Source of the DNA: JASGKO01 sp049840595
GTDB taxonomy: Bacteria; Verrucomicrobiota; Verrucomicrobiia; Chthoniobacterales; Chthoniobacteraceae
DNA length: 64,000 bases
NCBI GenBank assembly: GCA_049840595.1
Contig: JASGKO010000015.1
Span: 1 to 64,000, forward strand
Direction of reading: 5' to 3'
This document shows positions 1-8,191 of this stretch, piece after piece. Numbering within the stretch: position 1 is the stretch's first letter; each line of letters starts with the position of its first letter. The notes under the pieces are model-generated. The model saw only the letters and a program-made list of their open reading frames with translations, searched no databases and was not told the origin of the DNA. The translations under genes and the position numbers were made by a program.

Positions 1-906
1 AAGGTTAATAGCGGAAACACGATAGAATCCGAACAGCGCGTATACTACCATCGCCGCACGGTGGAGGGCCGCTGGTTCTGGGGCAATGCGCTCAACCCGC
101 TCGATGTGAATACGCACGCCACGCCTCATGCCGATGGCACGCTGCGAATCAACGGGCGCAAAGGCTTTTCCACCGGCTCGGTGGATTCCGATGCGCTCAT
201 CGTTTCCGCCTTGCTGGATGGGAAGCTCATCGTCACGGCCGTGCCCTCCCAGCGCGCGGGCATTCGCATCCTCGGCGACTGGGACAACATGGGCCAGCGC
301 CAGACCGACAGCGGCACCGTGGAGTTTACCAATCTCGTGATCGAGCAGGGCGAAGTGCTGCGCTCGCCGGGACCACTCGGCAGCATCCGGGCTTCATTGC
401 GGCCCTGTCTGGCGCAGTCGATCATTGCGAATGTCTATCTCGGTATTGCCGAGGGAGCACTCGCCGAGGCCCGCGACTATACCCGTACGCAAACCCGCCC
501 CTGGCTCGCCTCCGGCGTGGATCGCCCGCAGGAAGACCCCTACATCCTGTCCCATTATGGCACGATGTGGCTGGAGCTGCAGGCGGCGAAGAACCTCGCC
601 AACCAGGCCGGCGAAGCGTTCCAGCGGGCCTGGGAGGAAGGCGAGGCACTGACGGAAAACCAACGCGGACGCTGTGCGCTCGACATCGCAGCGGCGAAGG
701 CGCTCACCACACAGGCCGGGCTGGATGTGTGCAACCGGATGTTCGAGGTGATGGGCTCGCGAGCGACTTCCAACTCGGCCCGGCTCGACCGCTTCTGGCG
801 CAATCTCCGCACCTACAGCCTCCACGATCCCGTCGATTACAAGATCCGCGAGCTCGGCGACTGGGCCCTGAATGGCCGTATTCCCAAGCCCTCCTTTTAC
901 TCCTAA
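1..906 (+). CDS. SfnB/DszC-like acyl-CoA dehydrogenase-fold flavin monooxygenase, 5' end missing
   Basis: The frame is open from base 1, so the start codon lies left of the window; about 301 residues are visible. The middle beta-sheet domain contains WFWGNALNP and KGFSTGS, and the C-terminal helical domain ends RELGDWALNG. This is the layout of the acyl-CoA dehydrogenase-like oxidases acting on organosulfur compounds (DszC, SfnB 'sulfur acquisition oxidoreductase'), which oxygenate substrates with reduced flavin from a partner reductase. The neighbours (SfnR-like activator, SfnG, DszA-like monooxygenase) support a sulfur-scavenging role. It lies 18 bases before ribBA on the same strand, probably as one transcript. 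The exact substrate cannot be read from sequence; a generic acyl-CoA dehydrogenase is the less likely alternative. Confidence 0.75.
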   Translation, partial: KVNSGNTIESEQRVYYHRRTVEGRWFWGNALNPLDVNTHATPHADGTLRINGRKGFSTGSVDSDALIVSALLDGKLIVTAVPSQRAGIRILGDWDNMGQRQTDSGTVEFTNLVIEQGEVLRSPGPLGSIRASLRPCLAQSIIANVYLGIAEGALAEARDYTRTQTRPWLASGVDRPQEDPYILSHYGTMWLELQAAKNLANQAGEAFQRAWEEGEALTENQRGRCALDIAAAKALTTQAGLDVCNRMFEVMGSRATSNSARLDRFWRNLRTYSLHDPVDYKIRELGDWALNGRIPKPSFYS

Positions 907-924
907 GCCCCTTTTTTCCTGATT

Positions 925-2176
925 ATGTCCCATTCCAAAATCGAGCAGGCCCTGGCGGCGATTGCCCGGGGAGAATGCGTCGTCGTTGCCGACGATGAAT
1001 CCCGTGAAAACGAAGGCGACCTCATCCTCGCTGCCGAAAAGGCGACCCCCGAGTCCATCGCCTTCGTCATTCGCGAGGGGCGCGGGCTCATGTGCGTCTC
1101 CCTGCCCGGCGATCGCCTGGTGGAGCTCAATCTCCCGCTCATGGTGGCGGAAAATACCGAGTCGCACCGGACCGCCTTCACCGTCTCCGTGGATTGGAAA
1201 CACGGCACCACCACCGGCATTTCCGCCGCCGACCGGGCGGCCACCATTCGCGGCCTCGCCTCCCCGGACCGCCCAGGCCGGGGACTTTGCACGGCCAGGG
1301 CATATCTTCCCGCTGCGCGCAGTGAAAGGCGGCGTTTTGCAACGGCCCGGCCACACCGAGGCCGCCGCCGACCTGGCCCGGCTGGCCGGTCTCCAGCCCG
1401 TGGGCATGCTCTGCGAGATCATGAACGAAGACGGAACGATGGCGCGGGGACCGCAGTTGCAAGCGTTTGCGGAAAAGCACGGCCTGCACTTCATCACCAT
1501 CGCCGAGTTGATTGCCTATCGCCGGCGCACGGAGCGGATCGTCACCCGCACGGCCGAGGCCCGCCTGCCCACGCCGCACGGCCTCTTCACGACGCATATT
1601 TATCGCTCCGAGATCGACGGCATCGAGCACATCGCGCTGGTGAAGGGCGATCTCCAGTCACGCGAGAGCGTGCTCGCCCGGGTCCACTCGGAGTGCTTCA
1701 CCGGCGACATCCTCGGCTCGCTCCGCTGCGATTGCGGGCCGCAACTGGAGATCGCCCTCGCCCGGATCGAGGCGGAGGGATGCGGCGTGGTCGTTTACCT
1801 GCGGGGACATGAGGGCCGGGGCATCGGCCTCACGCATAAGTTGCAAGCCTACGCGCTCCAGGATGCGGGCCTCGATACCGTCGAGGCCAATCTGCACCTC
1901 GGCCTGCCGGTGGATGCCCGCAGTTACGACATCGGGGCGCAGATTCTTACCGATCTGGGCGTGCGCCGCATCCGGCTCATGTCGAACAATCCCGCCAAGT
2001 TCACCGAACTGGCCGGTTACGACCTGCAAATCGTGGACCGCATTCCCCTGCGCGTACCGCCCAACCATGAAAACCTCGCCTACCTGCGAACCAAGCAGGT
2101 GAAGCTGGGCCATGCGCTGGATATGACGGAGATTGCAAAAGGTGCGGCTTGCCAGGTCTTCCAGCATGCGCTTTAG
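925..2176 (+). CDS. ribBA: Bifunctional 3,4-dihydroxy-2-butanone-4-phosphate synthase / GTP cyclohydrolase II, frameshifted
   Basis: RibBA makes both riboflavin precursors, from ribulose 5-phosphate and from GTP. The N-terminal RibB domain has DDESRENEGD and GTTTGISAADRA. The C-terminal RibA domain has HSECFTGDILGSLRCDCGPQ (zinc ligands) and GHEGRGIGL. The reading frame changes inside RibB: the first frame is correct through ATIRGLAS, and the second resumes at AGDFARPGHIFPL. Removing one C from the CCC run at 1272-1274 restores a normal-length protein of about 416 residues. The gene sits between two genes for sulfur oxidation by flavin enzymes, so it may be a dedicated FMN supply. The frameshift is either a sequence error or a real lesion; other copies in the genome cannot be seen. 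Confidence 0.9.
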
Positions 2177-2186
2177 TGGACGAAAT

Positions 2187-2202
2187 CTCTACTAAAACAG
2201 TA
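2187..2202. promoter_or_regulatory. Palindromic operator-like element before sfnR-like gene
   Basis: CTCTACTAAAACAGTA, with half-sites CTACT and AGTA(A) five bases apart, ends four bases before the ATG at 2206. The same 16 bases occur in inverse orientation at 11322-11337 in the promoter at the other end of the cluster. A shared dimeric regulator site is inferred; the protein is unknown. Confidence 0.55.
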
Positions 2203-2205
2203 AAC

Positions 2206-3282
2206 ATGAATCAGCTCGTAATCACCCTGCCCAATCGCACCCAGCCGCATCGGGCGAGCGTCATGGTATTTGAGGACCCGAAATCACAGGCGCTGTTGAA
2301 GCGCCTGAAGCTGATCGCGCCCAGCGCGGCCAGCGCCCTCATCATCGGGGAGACCGGCACCGGCAAGGAATTGATCGCCCGGCATATTCACAACCTGAGC
2401 CCGCGGGCTTCCGGCCCTTTTGTCGCGGTCAACTGCGGCGCCTTTTCGGAAAACCTGATCGAGAGCGAACTCTTCGGGCATGAAAAGGGTGCGTTTACTG
2501 GAGCCACTTCGTCCAAGCAGGGCTGGTTCGAGGTGGCGCATGGCGGGACGCTGTTTCTCGATGAGATCGGCGACCTGTCCCTGCCTTTGCAGGTCAAGTT
2601 GCTGCGCGTCCTCCAGGAGCGCCAGGTGGTGCGCGTGGGGGCCCGCCAGCCGGTGGATATCGATGTGCGCGTGGTGGCGGCGACCAATGTGCGGCTCGAT
2701 GAGGCCGTCGCCGCGGGCCGCTTTCGCGAGGATCTCTACTACCGCTTGAATGTCGCCAGTCTCTTCCTCGCCCCCTTGCGGGAACGTACGGGCGACATCC
2801 TGCCGCTGACGAACCATTTTTTGCAAAGTTACAGCGCCCGCCTCGACATCAAGAATGTCGAACTCAGCCCGGAAGCGGCCGAAAGCCTGATCACGGGCCA
2901 CACCTGGCCGGGGAATATCCGCGAGCTGGAGAATGTCATTCATCACGCGCTGCTCGTCTGCCGCGGAAATATCATTCGCCAGGAAGACCTGAATCTCTCC
3001 GTGCTGAGCCGGCCGATCCCCAGCGGGGCCGGAAATATCGCGGTCAATGGGGACGAACGCTTGAAACAAGCGCTCCTCACTCTCTTTGAAGAAGGGCATG
3101 CGGGCCTTTACGAGCGGATCGAGGAGCTGGTGATGCGCACCGCCTTCGATTACTGCCATCGCAACCAGCTCGAAACGGCGCGCCTGCTCGACATCAGCCG
3201 CAACGTCGTGCGCGCCCGCCTGATGAAGGGGGGCGACCTGCAACCGCGCCGTCGCGTGCCCACGCCGCTGGTCGAGGCTTGA
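2206..3282 (+). CDS. sfnR: Sigma-54-dependent transcriptional activator, SfnR-like
   Basis: This 358-residue protein is an AAA+ sigma-54 activator with no receiver domain. Visible are Walker A GETGTGKE (residues 48-55), the sigma-54 contact loop GAFTGA (95-100), a Walker B region FLDEIGD, the arginine-finger region and a C-terminal Fis-type helix-turn-helix (ETARLLDISRNVVRARL). The short architecture and N-terminal LPN...FEDP resemble SfnR, the activator of dimethylsulfone-use genes in Pseudomonas, and sfnG lies nearby. The ATG at 2206 is chosen because the longer frame overlaps ribBA and the SfnR-like N-terminus starts here; no good ribosome site precedes it, and ATG 2263 is an alternative. 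The symbol rests on family resemblance plus context. Confidence 0.75.
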   Translation: MNQLVITLPNRTQPHRASVMVFEDPKSQALLKRLKLIAPSAASALIIGETGTGKELIARHIHNLSPRASGPFVAVNCGAFSENLIESELFGHEKGAFTGATSSKQGWFEVAHGGTLFLDEIGDLSLPLQVKLLRVLQERQVVRVGARQPVDIDVRVVAATNVRLDEAVAAGRFREDLYYRLNVASLFLAPLRERTGDILPLTNHFLQSYSARLDIKNVELSPEAAESLITGHTWPGNIRELENVIHHALLVCRGNIIRQEDLNLSVLSRPIPSGAGNIAVNGDERLKQALLTLFEEGHAGLYERIEELVMRTAFDYCHRNQLETARLLDISRNVVRARLMKGGDLQPRRRVPTPLVEA

Positions 3283-3311
3283 GCGGTTGCTTTTCATTTT
3301 CTCTGATGGGT

Positions 3312-3345
3312 CCCCGTTCTGAAAGGAACGGGGATTTTTCTTTTT
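3312..3345 (+). terminator. Rho-independent terminator after sfnR-like gene
   Basis: CCCCGTTC (3312-3319) pairs with GAACGGGG (3326-3333) around a 6-base loop, followed by a T-rich run (ATTTTTCTTTTT). It lies 30 bases after the stop codon of the sigma-54 activator gene. Confidence 0.9.
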
Positions 3346-3380
3346 GCGATGCTTGCCGCCGCTTTCCGTAAAACGATCAC

Positions 3381-3490
3381 GCCCGGCGGAGTGAACCGCC
3401 GGGCGCTTTCCCTTCCCTCGCATCCGGTGCATCCTGCAATTGATCGAGAGACCGCGTTTTTCGGATTCACGGGCGGCTACCTCCGCCCGT
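3381..3490. other. Two strong hairpins in the convergent gap
   Basis: GCCCGGCGG/CCGCCGGGC (3381-3389 with 3396-3404) and ACGGGCGG/CCGCCCGT (3469-3476 with 3483-3490) are perfect stems without a clear T run. They may terminate transcription from the minus-strand gene that ends at 3521. Confidence 0.5.
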
Positions 3491-3520
3491 CACAACACAC
3501 ACAGACCCGAAAGGAACGAA

Positions 3521-4396
3521 CTAGAACACCAGCCCAAGCGAGGCTTGGAACAAGTGCTGGGTGGAGCGTTGCCCGGGAGCGATCGCCTGGGTGGTGCTGC
3601 CGAGCGTGTAGAAGCGATAGCCCACTCCAAAATTCCACGTGCCGAATTGCTGCGGGATGAAGCCCAGCTTCACATTCACCTGCGGGCCGAAGGCAAAGTA
3701 GCCGAAGGTGCGCCCCGCATAGAAGCTACTGCCCAAGCCCGCGTAGATCGGCAGACCGACATTCACCGGCGTGCTGCTCTCCTTGAAGAACGTGTAGTTC
3801 GGCGTGATGCCCGGGGAGAAATACCAGGAATGCCCGCGCAAGCCGGCGTGGCCCGGGCCCGGCAGTTCATACAGGAAGGTCAAGGAAGGCTGGATGGAGA
3901 AGTTCTTGTCGAGAATCCCCGAGTCATCGAACGACAGCGTGCTGTTGATAAACCGGCCGAGGCGATAGGCATCGCTCGGGCTCACGTATTGCAGATACAC
4001 GCTGGAGAGCGTGAAGCGCTTGGCGAACTTCACGATGAACCCGGCGTCCCAGTCGAACTCGGTCCAGCTCTGCAGCTCGTGCCCTTCCTTCGCCACCTGC
4101 CCGGTGGAGCTGAAGTCGTTCCAGATGCCGCCCTGGAGCGAGAAGCTGTTGATGAAGCCGTCGCCGTTGTAGAGCTTCAGATAGAGATCGGCATAGGGCT
4201 GAGTGATGACCCCCCGGCTTTCCACGATGATGCCGCGGGTGTTGTAGTTGTTCAGCACGGTCACGCCGATATCGCCGCTGATCGCGGAGGGCTGCAGGGC
4301 AGGCGTGGGGGCGGGAACGCTCTTGCTGTCCACTTCCGGGCCGGCAAAGGCGGCGAGCGGGAGGGCAAGCAGGGCGATGAGGATGGTACGTTTCAT
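3521..4396 (-). CDS. Outer-membrane beta-barrel protein with signal peptide
   Basis: A 291-residue protein beginning MKRTILIALLALPLAAFA, a clear Sec signal peptide, which is why 4396 is preferred over the upstream frame extension. The mature part has alternating aromatic and polar strands (for example YFSPGITPNYTFF, FGVGYRFYTLG) and ends in phenylalanine (SLGLVF), the usual terminal residue of Bam-assembled barrels. No specific family is recognised. Its place between the sfnR-like regulator and sfnG suggests an outer-membrane channel for organosulfur substrates, but that is inference. It reads in the same direction as sfnG and follows it by 160 bases. Confidence 0.7.
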   Translation of the reverse strand: MKRTILIALLALPLAAFAGPEVDSKSVPAPTPALQPSAISGDIGVTVLNNYNTRGIIVESRGVITQPYADLYLKLYNGDGFINSFSLQGGIWNDFSSTGQVAKEGHELQSWTEFDWDAGFIVKFAKRFTLSSVYLQYVSPSDAYRLGRFINSTLSFDDSGILDKNFSIQPSLTFLYELPGPGHAGLRGHSWYFSPGITPNYTFFKESSTPVNVGLPIYAGLGSSFYAGRTFGYFAFGPQVNVKLGFIPQQFGTWNFGVGYRFYTLGSTTQAIAPGQRSTQHLFQASLGLVF

Positions 4397-4556
4397 GGAT
4401 ACTGTTTTCTGATTTAGGTTGGGTTGGTTGGTTTTCCGCGCCCGGGTGTGTTTTTTGGTCGGGACGCGAAAAGTGGGTGGGAGGACCGGCCTCAAAAGCG
4501 GGGGAGCGAGGCAGGAGTCCCGGTTTTTTTGGGATCGCTCTGGAGGGGTGAGTCTT

Positions 4557-5759
4557 TCAGCGAACGCCGTTCAGCACCGTGGCCTTGCGTGCTTCCTTCT
4601 CCGCGACCACCGTCTCGTAGCCGCAGGAAAAACCGCCCGCGGGTGCCGGTGGCGGAGTGAATGAGGACCGCTCGGGAACCGCGACCTGCGTCCGGCCTTC
4701 CGCCTGGCGCAGCAGCGGGATGACGCGGCGACCGAAGTCTTCCAGCTCATCGTTGAAGTGCAGGTAAGCGGTGAGGATGAGATCCACGCCGATGGCCTGG
4801 TATTCGCGAATGCGCTCGGCGATCAGCTCGGGCGGACCGAAGAGGCGGGTCTTGAAGCCGTCGTTGGGCTGCACGAGATCGGCAAACTCCGAGTTCTCCC
4901 ACATCCCCTCGCGCTCGCGGGTGGATTGGCCGGCGTGCTTCGCCTGCTGGGCAAAGCCCGCCACAAGCTCGGGATCGGCCTGGTCGATGATCGCCTGCTT
5001 TTGCGCGAGCGCCTCCTCCTCGGTCTCGCGCAGAATCACAAAGGCGTTGAGGCCGAACTTCACCTGGCCCTCGCGACCGTGCTCGCGGGCGATCGCCTTC
5101 ACTTCGTCGATCTGCTTCTTCGCGCCCTCGACGCTGTTGCCGTTGAGGAAATACCAGTCGGAGTATTTGCCCGCCATGCGGCGCGCGGCCTTGGAATTGC
5201 CGCCCTGGAAAATTTCCAGCCCAGGTTGCGAGACCGGCTTCTGCAGGAACGTCGCGCCCTGGATGCGGTAGTAGTCGCCGGCGAAATGGAACGGCTGCTC
5301 CGCCGTCCACAGCCCGCGCAAGACCTGGATGAATTCCTCGGATTGCCGGTAGCGTTCGTCGTGTTCCAGCCACGGGAGGTGGAACTGGCGATACTCCTCC
5401 TTGAGCCAGCCGCTGAGAATGTTCAGCGCGTAGCGGCCACCGGAAACCACGTCCACGGTGGCGGCACTTTTCGCGATCATCGCGGGATGCCAGTAGGCGG
5501 TGTGGAAGGCACCGATGATCTTCAAGCGCTGGGTGGCGGCAGCGAGATAAGCCGAGCTGACGAGCGCGTCGTTCTGCCCATCGCCGCACTCGAGCGACAT
5601 GAAGCGCGCGGGGAGGAGGGTGTAATCGAAGCCCACGCTCTCGGCCGTTTGGGCGAGCCGGATGTTGGAGGCAATGCTCCACTCGGTGCGTTGCGGGATG
5701 TTGCTCAGGACGTAACCGCCGCTAAGGATGGGAGACCAGTAGCCAAATTTAATCGCCAT
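4557..5759 (-). CDS. sfnG: Dimethylsulfone monooxygenase (bacterial luciferase-like, FMNH2-dependent)
   Basis: SfnG converts dimethylsulfone to methanesulfinate using FMNH2 and O2, releasing sulfur for growth. The 400-residue protein starts MAIKFGYWSPILSGG and shows the luciferase-like TIM-barrel fold of SsuD/SfnG: FHTAYWHPAMIAKSAATVD, SGGRYALNILSGWLKEEY and EIFQGGNSKAARRMAGKYSDWYF. The C-terminal segment past about residue 350 is proline-rich and probably unstructured. It lies in a minus-strand series with a membrane protein, an SSS symporter and a second luciferase-like monooxygenase, and close to an SfnR-like activator. An alkanesulfonate monooxygenase (SsuD) is the main alternative; SfnG fits better on the N-terminus and context. 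Confidence 0.8.
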   Translation of the reverse strand: MAIKFGYWSPILSGGYVLSNIPQRTEWSIASNIRLAQTAESVGFDYTLLPARFMSLECGDGQNDALVSSAYLAAATQRLKIIGAFHTAYWHPAMIAKSAATVDVVSGGRYALNILSGWLKEEYRQFHLPWLEHDERYRQSEEFIQVLRGLWTAEQPFHFAGDYYRIQGATFLQKPVSQPGLEIFQGGNSKAARRMAGKYSDWYFLNGNSVEGAKKQIDEVKAIAREHGREGQVKFGLNAFVILRETEEEALAQKQAIIDQADPELVAGFAQQAKHAGQSTREREGMWENSEFADLVQPNDGFKTRLFGPPELIAERIREYQAIGVDLILTAYLHFNDELEDFGRRVIPLLRQAEGRTQVAVPERSSFTPPPAPAGGFSCGYETVVAEKEARKATVLNGVR

Positions 5760-5788
5760 AGTTTTGATGATTGGTGGAGTGATTAGGT

Positions 5789-6340
5789 TCAGGCCGCTTC
5801 CTGGCCGACGGGGAGCGTGCTGCCGGTGCGCACGAGCGGTTCCCGGGTGTTCTTTTCCCCGAGCGCGCGGCGGTATTTGCGGATGTCCACCTCCATCGAG
5901 ATGATGATCACCAGCGGGCCGAAGAGGGTGATGGCAGGCCCGAGGTAGAGGAAGAGCCAGCCCCAGCCGTAGGAGGAGATGACCAGGCCGGAAAGCACGA
6001 CCAGGAACAATGAGCCGATATAGAGCAGCCGGCGCTCGCCCTTGCTGCTGTAGTCCTCGTCATCCACGGGATTGAGATTCAAATCGTAGGTGGCGGAGGC
6101 ATAGTGCAGGACGAGGTAGATGCCGCGCAAATAGAGGAGGGCCAGAACGGCCCCGATGCCGACGGCGGCAAAGGCGATCCAGCCATCGAGCGAGACATGG
6201 GTCTCGCCGGTGAAGGTGGTGATTACTTTTTCCAGGCCGGTCGGAGCTTCCTGCGCGTGCACCGCCAGGGGCGTGAGCAAGGCCGCGGAAGCAATTCCCG
6301 CCAGCAGGCGGAGGAAGAATGCGTTGGAGCGTGATTTCAT
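5789..6340 (-). CDS. Small membrane protein with signal peptide, unknown function
   Basis: A 183-residue protein with a signal peptide ending near LAVHAQ (residue 30). A transmembrane helix follows (IAFAAVGIGAVLALLYLRGIYLVL), then two more hydrophobic segments (LLYIGSLFLVVLSGLVISS and GWLFLYLGPAITLFGPLVIII) and a charged C-terminal tail. It lies 24 bases after the symporter gene and 29 before sfnG on the same strand, so all three are probably co-transcribed. It could be an accessory subunit of the symporter. I do not recognise the family. Confidence 0.6.
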   Translation of the reverse strand: MKSRSNAFFLRLLAGIASAALLTPLAVHAQEAPTGLEKVITTFTGETHVSLDGWIAFAAVGIGAVLALLYLRGIYLVLHYASATYDLNLNPVDDEDYSSKGERRLLYIGSLFLVVLSGLVISSYGWGWLFLYLGPAITLFGPLVIIISMEVDIRKYRRALGEKNTREPLVRTGSTLPVGQEAA

Positions 6341-6364
6341 AAAAGGCAGAGGTTGATGGATGGG

Positions 6365-7855
6365 TTAATGTTGCGAGGGTTGGAGATCCTGGACTCGCGC
6401 CAGCTCGGCGTAGTCGTAGCGCACCTTGTTGAAGGCCCCGATGAGCAGCGGCACGACGGCGCTGGTAATCACTACGGCGGCGGTGCTGGCGACTTCGCTG
6501 TTGGTGACCAGGCGGGCGATCACTCCGGCGACGAGGGCCGAGAGGGTTCCGGCGACGAAGGCGGTGGCATTCAGCCGCGGCCAGATGATCGCGAGAATGA
6601 GCGGGATCAACACCGCGCCGCGAATCGCCGAGGTGACGAGGAGGAGCGTGACGAAGTTCACCCCGCCGAGCAGGATGCCAATGGCTCCGGCGACCACGAT
6701 CACCATCGAGGCGCGCGTCCAGAAGAACAGGGTGCGCTCGGAGACCTGCGGGAAGTAGCGCTTGAAGATATCGACCGCGGTGATCGTGCTCACGCCGGTG
6801 AGCGCGCCATCGACGACGGATTTGCAAGCGGCCAGCACCATGACCACGAAGAGATAGATGACCCAGCTCGGCAGGCCGAGGTGCGTGAGGAGGAAGGGCG
6901 CGAGCGCCGCGGAGTCGCCCCCGAGATCGCGCTTCAAATCCACATGCAGCGCGAGGCCAATCAGGCCCAGCACGCCGAGCCCCAACGCAATCGGGTAATA
7001 CAACGCGCCGCCCCAGAAGAAGCTGCGGCCCAGTTCCTTGTCGCGCAGGCCCCACGCGACGTTCCAGAATTCCTGGCCCGCGATGGTGGCGGTGATCAGC
7101 GCGAGGGTGAAGGTGACGCCGAAGTTTTGGAAGGCATCGGCCCGGGTGACGCCGAGCAATCCATCGCCTTGCGCAGCGACCGCATGCCAGACCGTGATCG
7201 CCCCGCCCGCATGAGCCAGGCCCACCAGCGAGATGATCGCCGTCGCAACGAGGAGCAGCAAGGTCATCAACGCGGAGGTGGCCATCGAAGCCCAGAGGCC
7301 GCCGAGCAGCGTGTAGATGAGCACGATCGTCGCGGCGACGACGGCCACGACCTCCTGCGGGATGCCGAAGATATTCGAGACCACGATCGCGGCGCCCTTC
7401 AGGTTGACGATGACTGCCTGGAAGGTGCCGAAGACGATGCCGGAGATGGCGACGATGGTCGCCAGCTTGTTCCCGCCGAAGCGGACGCTGGCAAATTCAC
7501 TGATCGTGTAGCCATGTGGCATGAGCCGCTTGAGCTTGCGGGCAAAGGGCACGACCGCGACGACGGCGAGACCATTGGGAACCGTAAACCACCACAGCCC
7601 CGAGAGGCCGAAGGAATAGGTGACCGCCGCCGGCATGAGGATGCCGACGACCCAGGTCCAGACGGAGACGAGGCCGGCGACGCCGAGGCCGAAGCCCAGC
7701 TTGCGACCGGCGATGACGAAGTCGTGGGTGTTGCGAACGAGCCTGGCGCGGCTGTAGAGGGAGATGCCGAGCATCAGCGCACCGAGGCTGGCGATGGTGA
7801 TAAATCCGGGCAGTTGACCGAGGTGCTGGCCGGCTTGGAGTTGGATTTGACTCAT
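6365..7855 (-). CDS. Sodium:solute symporter (SSS) family transporter
   Basis: A 496-residue integral membrane protein with about 13 hydrophobic helices. SSS-type features include NTHDFVIAGRKLGFGLG after the first helix, the WWFTVPNG and HGYTISEFASVRFG region, and GQEFWNVAWGLRDKELGRSFFWGG in the middle. Members import organic solutes with sodium. The start at 7855 (MSQIQLQAGQ) is chosen because the upstream extension to 8107 is GC-rich non-coding sequence. Within the sulfur cluster it is a good candidate for uptake of a sulfonate or sulfone-related compound, by context only. Confidence 0.8.
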   Translation of the reverse strand: MSQIQLQAGQHLGQLPGFITIASLGALMLGISLYSRARLVRNTHDFVIAGRKLGFGLGVAGLVSVWTWVVGILMPAAVTYSFGLSGLWWFTVPNGLAVVAVVPFARKLKRLMPHGYTISEFASVRFGGNKLATIVAISGIVFGTFQAVIVNLKGAAIVVSNIFGIPQEVVAVVAATIVLIYTLLGGLWASMATSALMTLLLLVATAIISLVGLAHAGGAITVWHAVAAQGDGLLGVTRADAFQNFGVTFTLALITATIAGQEFWNVAWGLRDKELGRSFFWGGALYYPIALGLGVLGLIGLALHVDLKRDLGGDSAALAPFLLTHLGLPSWVIYLFVVMVLAACKSVVDGALTGVSTITAVDIFKRYFPQVSERTLFFWTRASMVIVVAGAIGILLGGVNFVTLLLVTSAIRGAVLIPLILAIIWPRLNATAFVAGTLSALVAGVIARLVTNSEVASTAAVVITSAVVPLLIGAFNKVRYDYAELARVQDLQPSQH

Positions 7856-8191
7856 GGGTATGGGTATTGGGTTGCAAAGGGGCGTCGGGCCGGTGGTGAA
7901 GGCACGACGCGGAGGTGGCCGCGCGGATTCGGAAGAAAACAGCGCAGCGGAAATGATTGGGAGTGATGGGTGAAAGGAGGCGGAGGGACATCCGGAGAGC
8001 ACCCGCAGCTCGCGCACAGGGCGCAGTCGTTGAGCCAGGCTGGCCCGGTTGCCGCCTCCGCCCGTGCGGGCTTCTCCCGGTCGGGAGTTCCAGGCGGCAG
8101 GGCTCACCGTGGCGCGACCGCTACGAGGGCTCGCGAACGGCGGGTGATCCCCGGCGGCTACATCGGCGAGTAAAATGGAATTGGCGCGTCC
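7856..8191. other. 336-base gap between two sulfur-cluster genes
   Basis: No gene is seen. On the minus strand this is the spacer between the DszA-like gene and the symporter. It contains the foldable element at 8029-8107 described separately; the rest is GC-rich without a clear terminator. Confidence 0.6.
8029..8107 (-). ncRNA. Candidate structured leader RNA upstream of the symporter gene
   Basis: Four nested stems can be drawn. An outer stem pairs 8029-8036 with 8101-8107 with one bulge. An inner stem TGCCGCC/GGCGGCA (8050-8056 with 8093-8099) encloses two hairpins: GCCCG/CGGGC (8060-8071) and CTCCC/GGGAG with a 4-base loop (8074-8087). This makes a compact three-way junction about 175 bases before the symporter start. 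I could not match it to SAM, SAH, cobalamin or other riboswitch consensus sequences that I know. GC-rich DNA folds easily, so this remains a candidate. Confidence 0.35.

Noticed and set aside
6353..7966. 537-codon open frame opposite the SSS symporter
   Set aside because: Charge-rich shadow of the symporter gene, which has clear transporter features on the other strand.
8029..8107. SAM, SAH or cobalamin riboswitch in the symporter leader
   Set aside because: No GGCAACC/GGUGC-type SAM layout or B12 box could be aligned; only the stem pattern remains, so it is listed as an unknown candidate.
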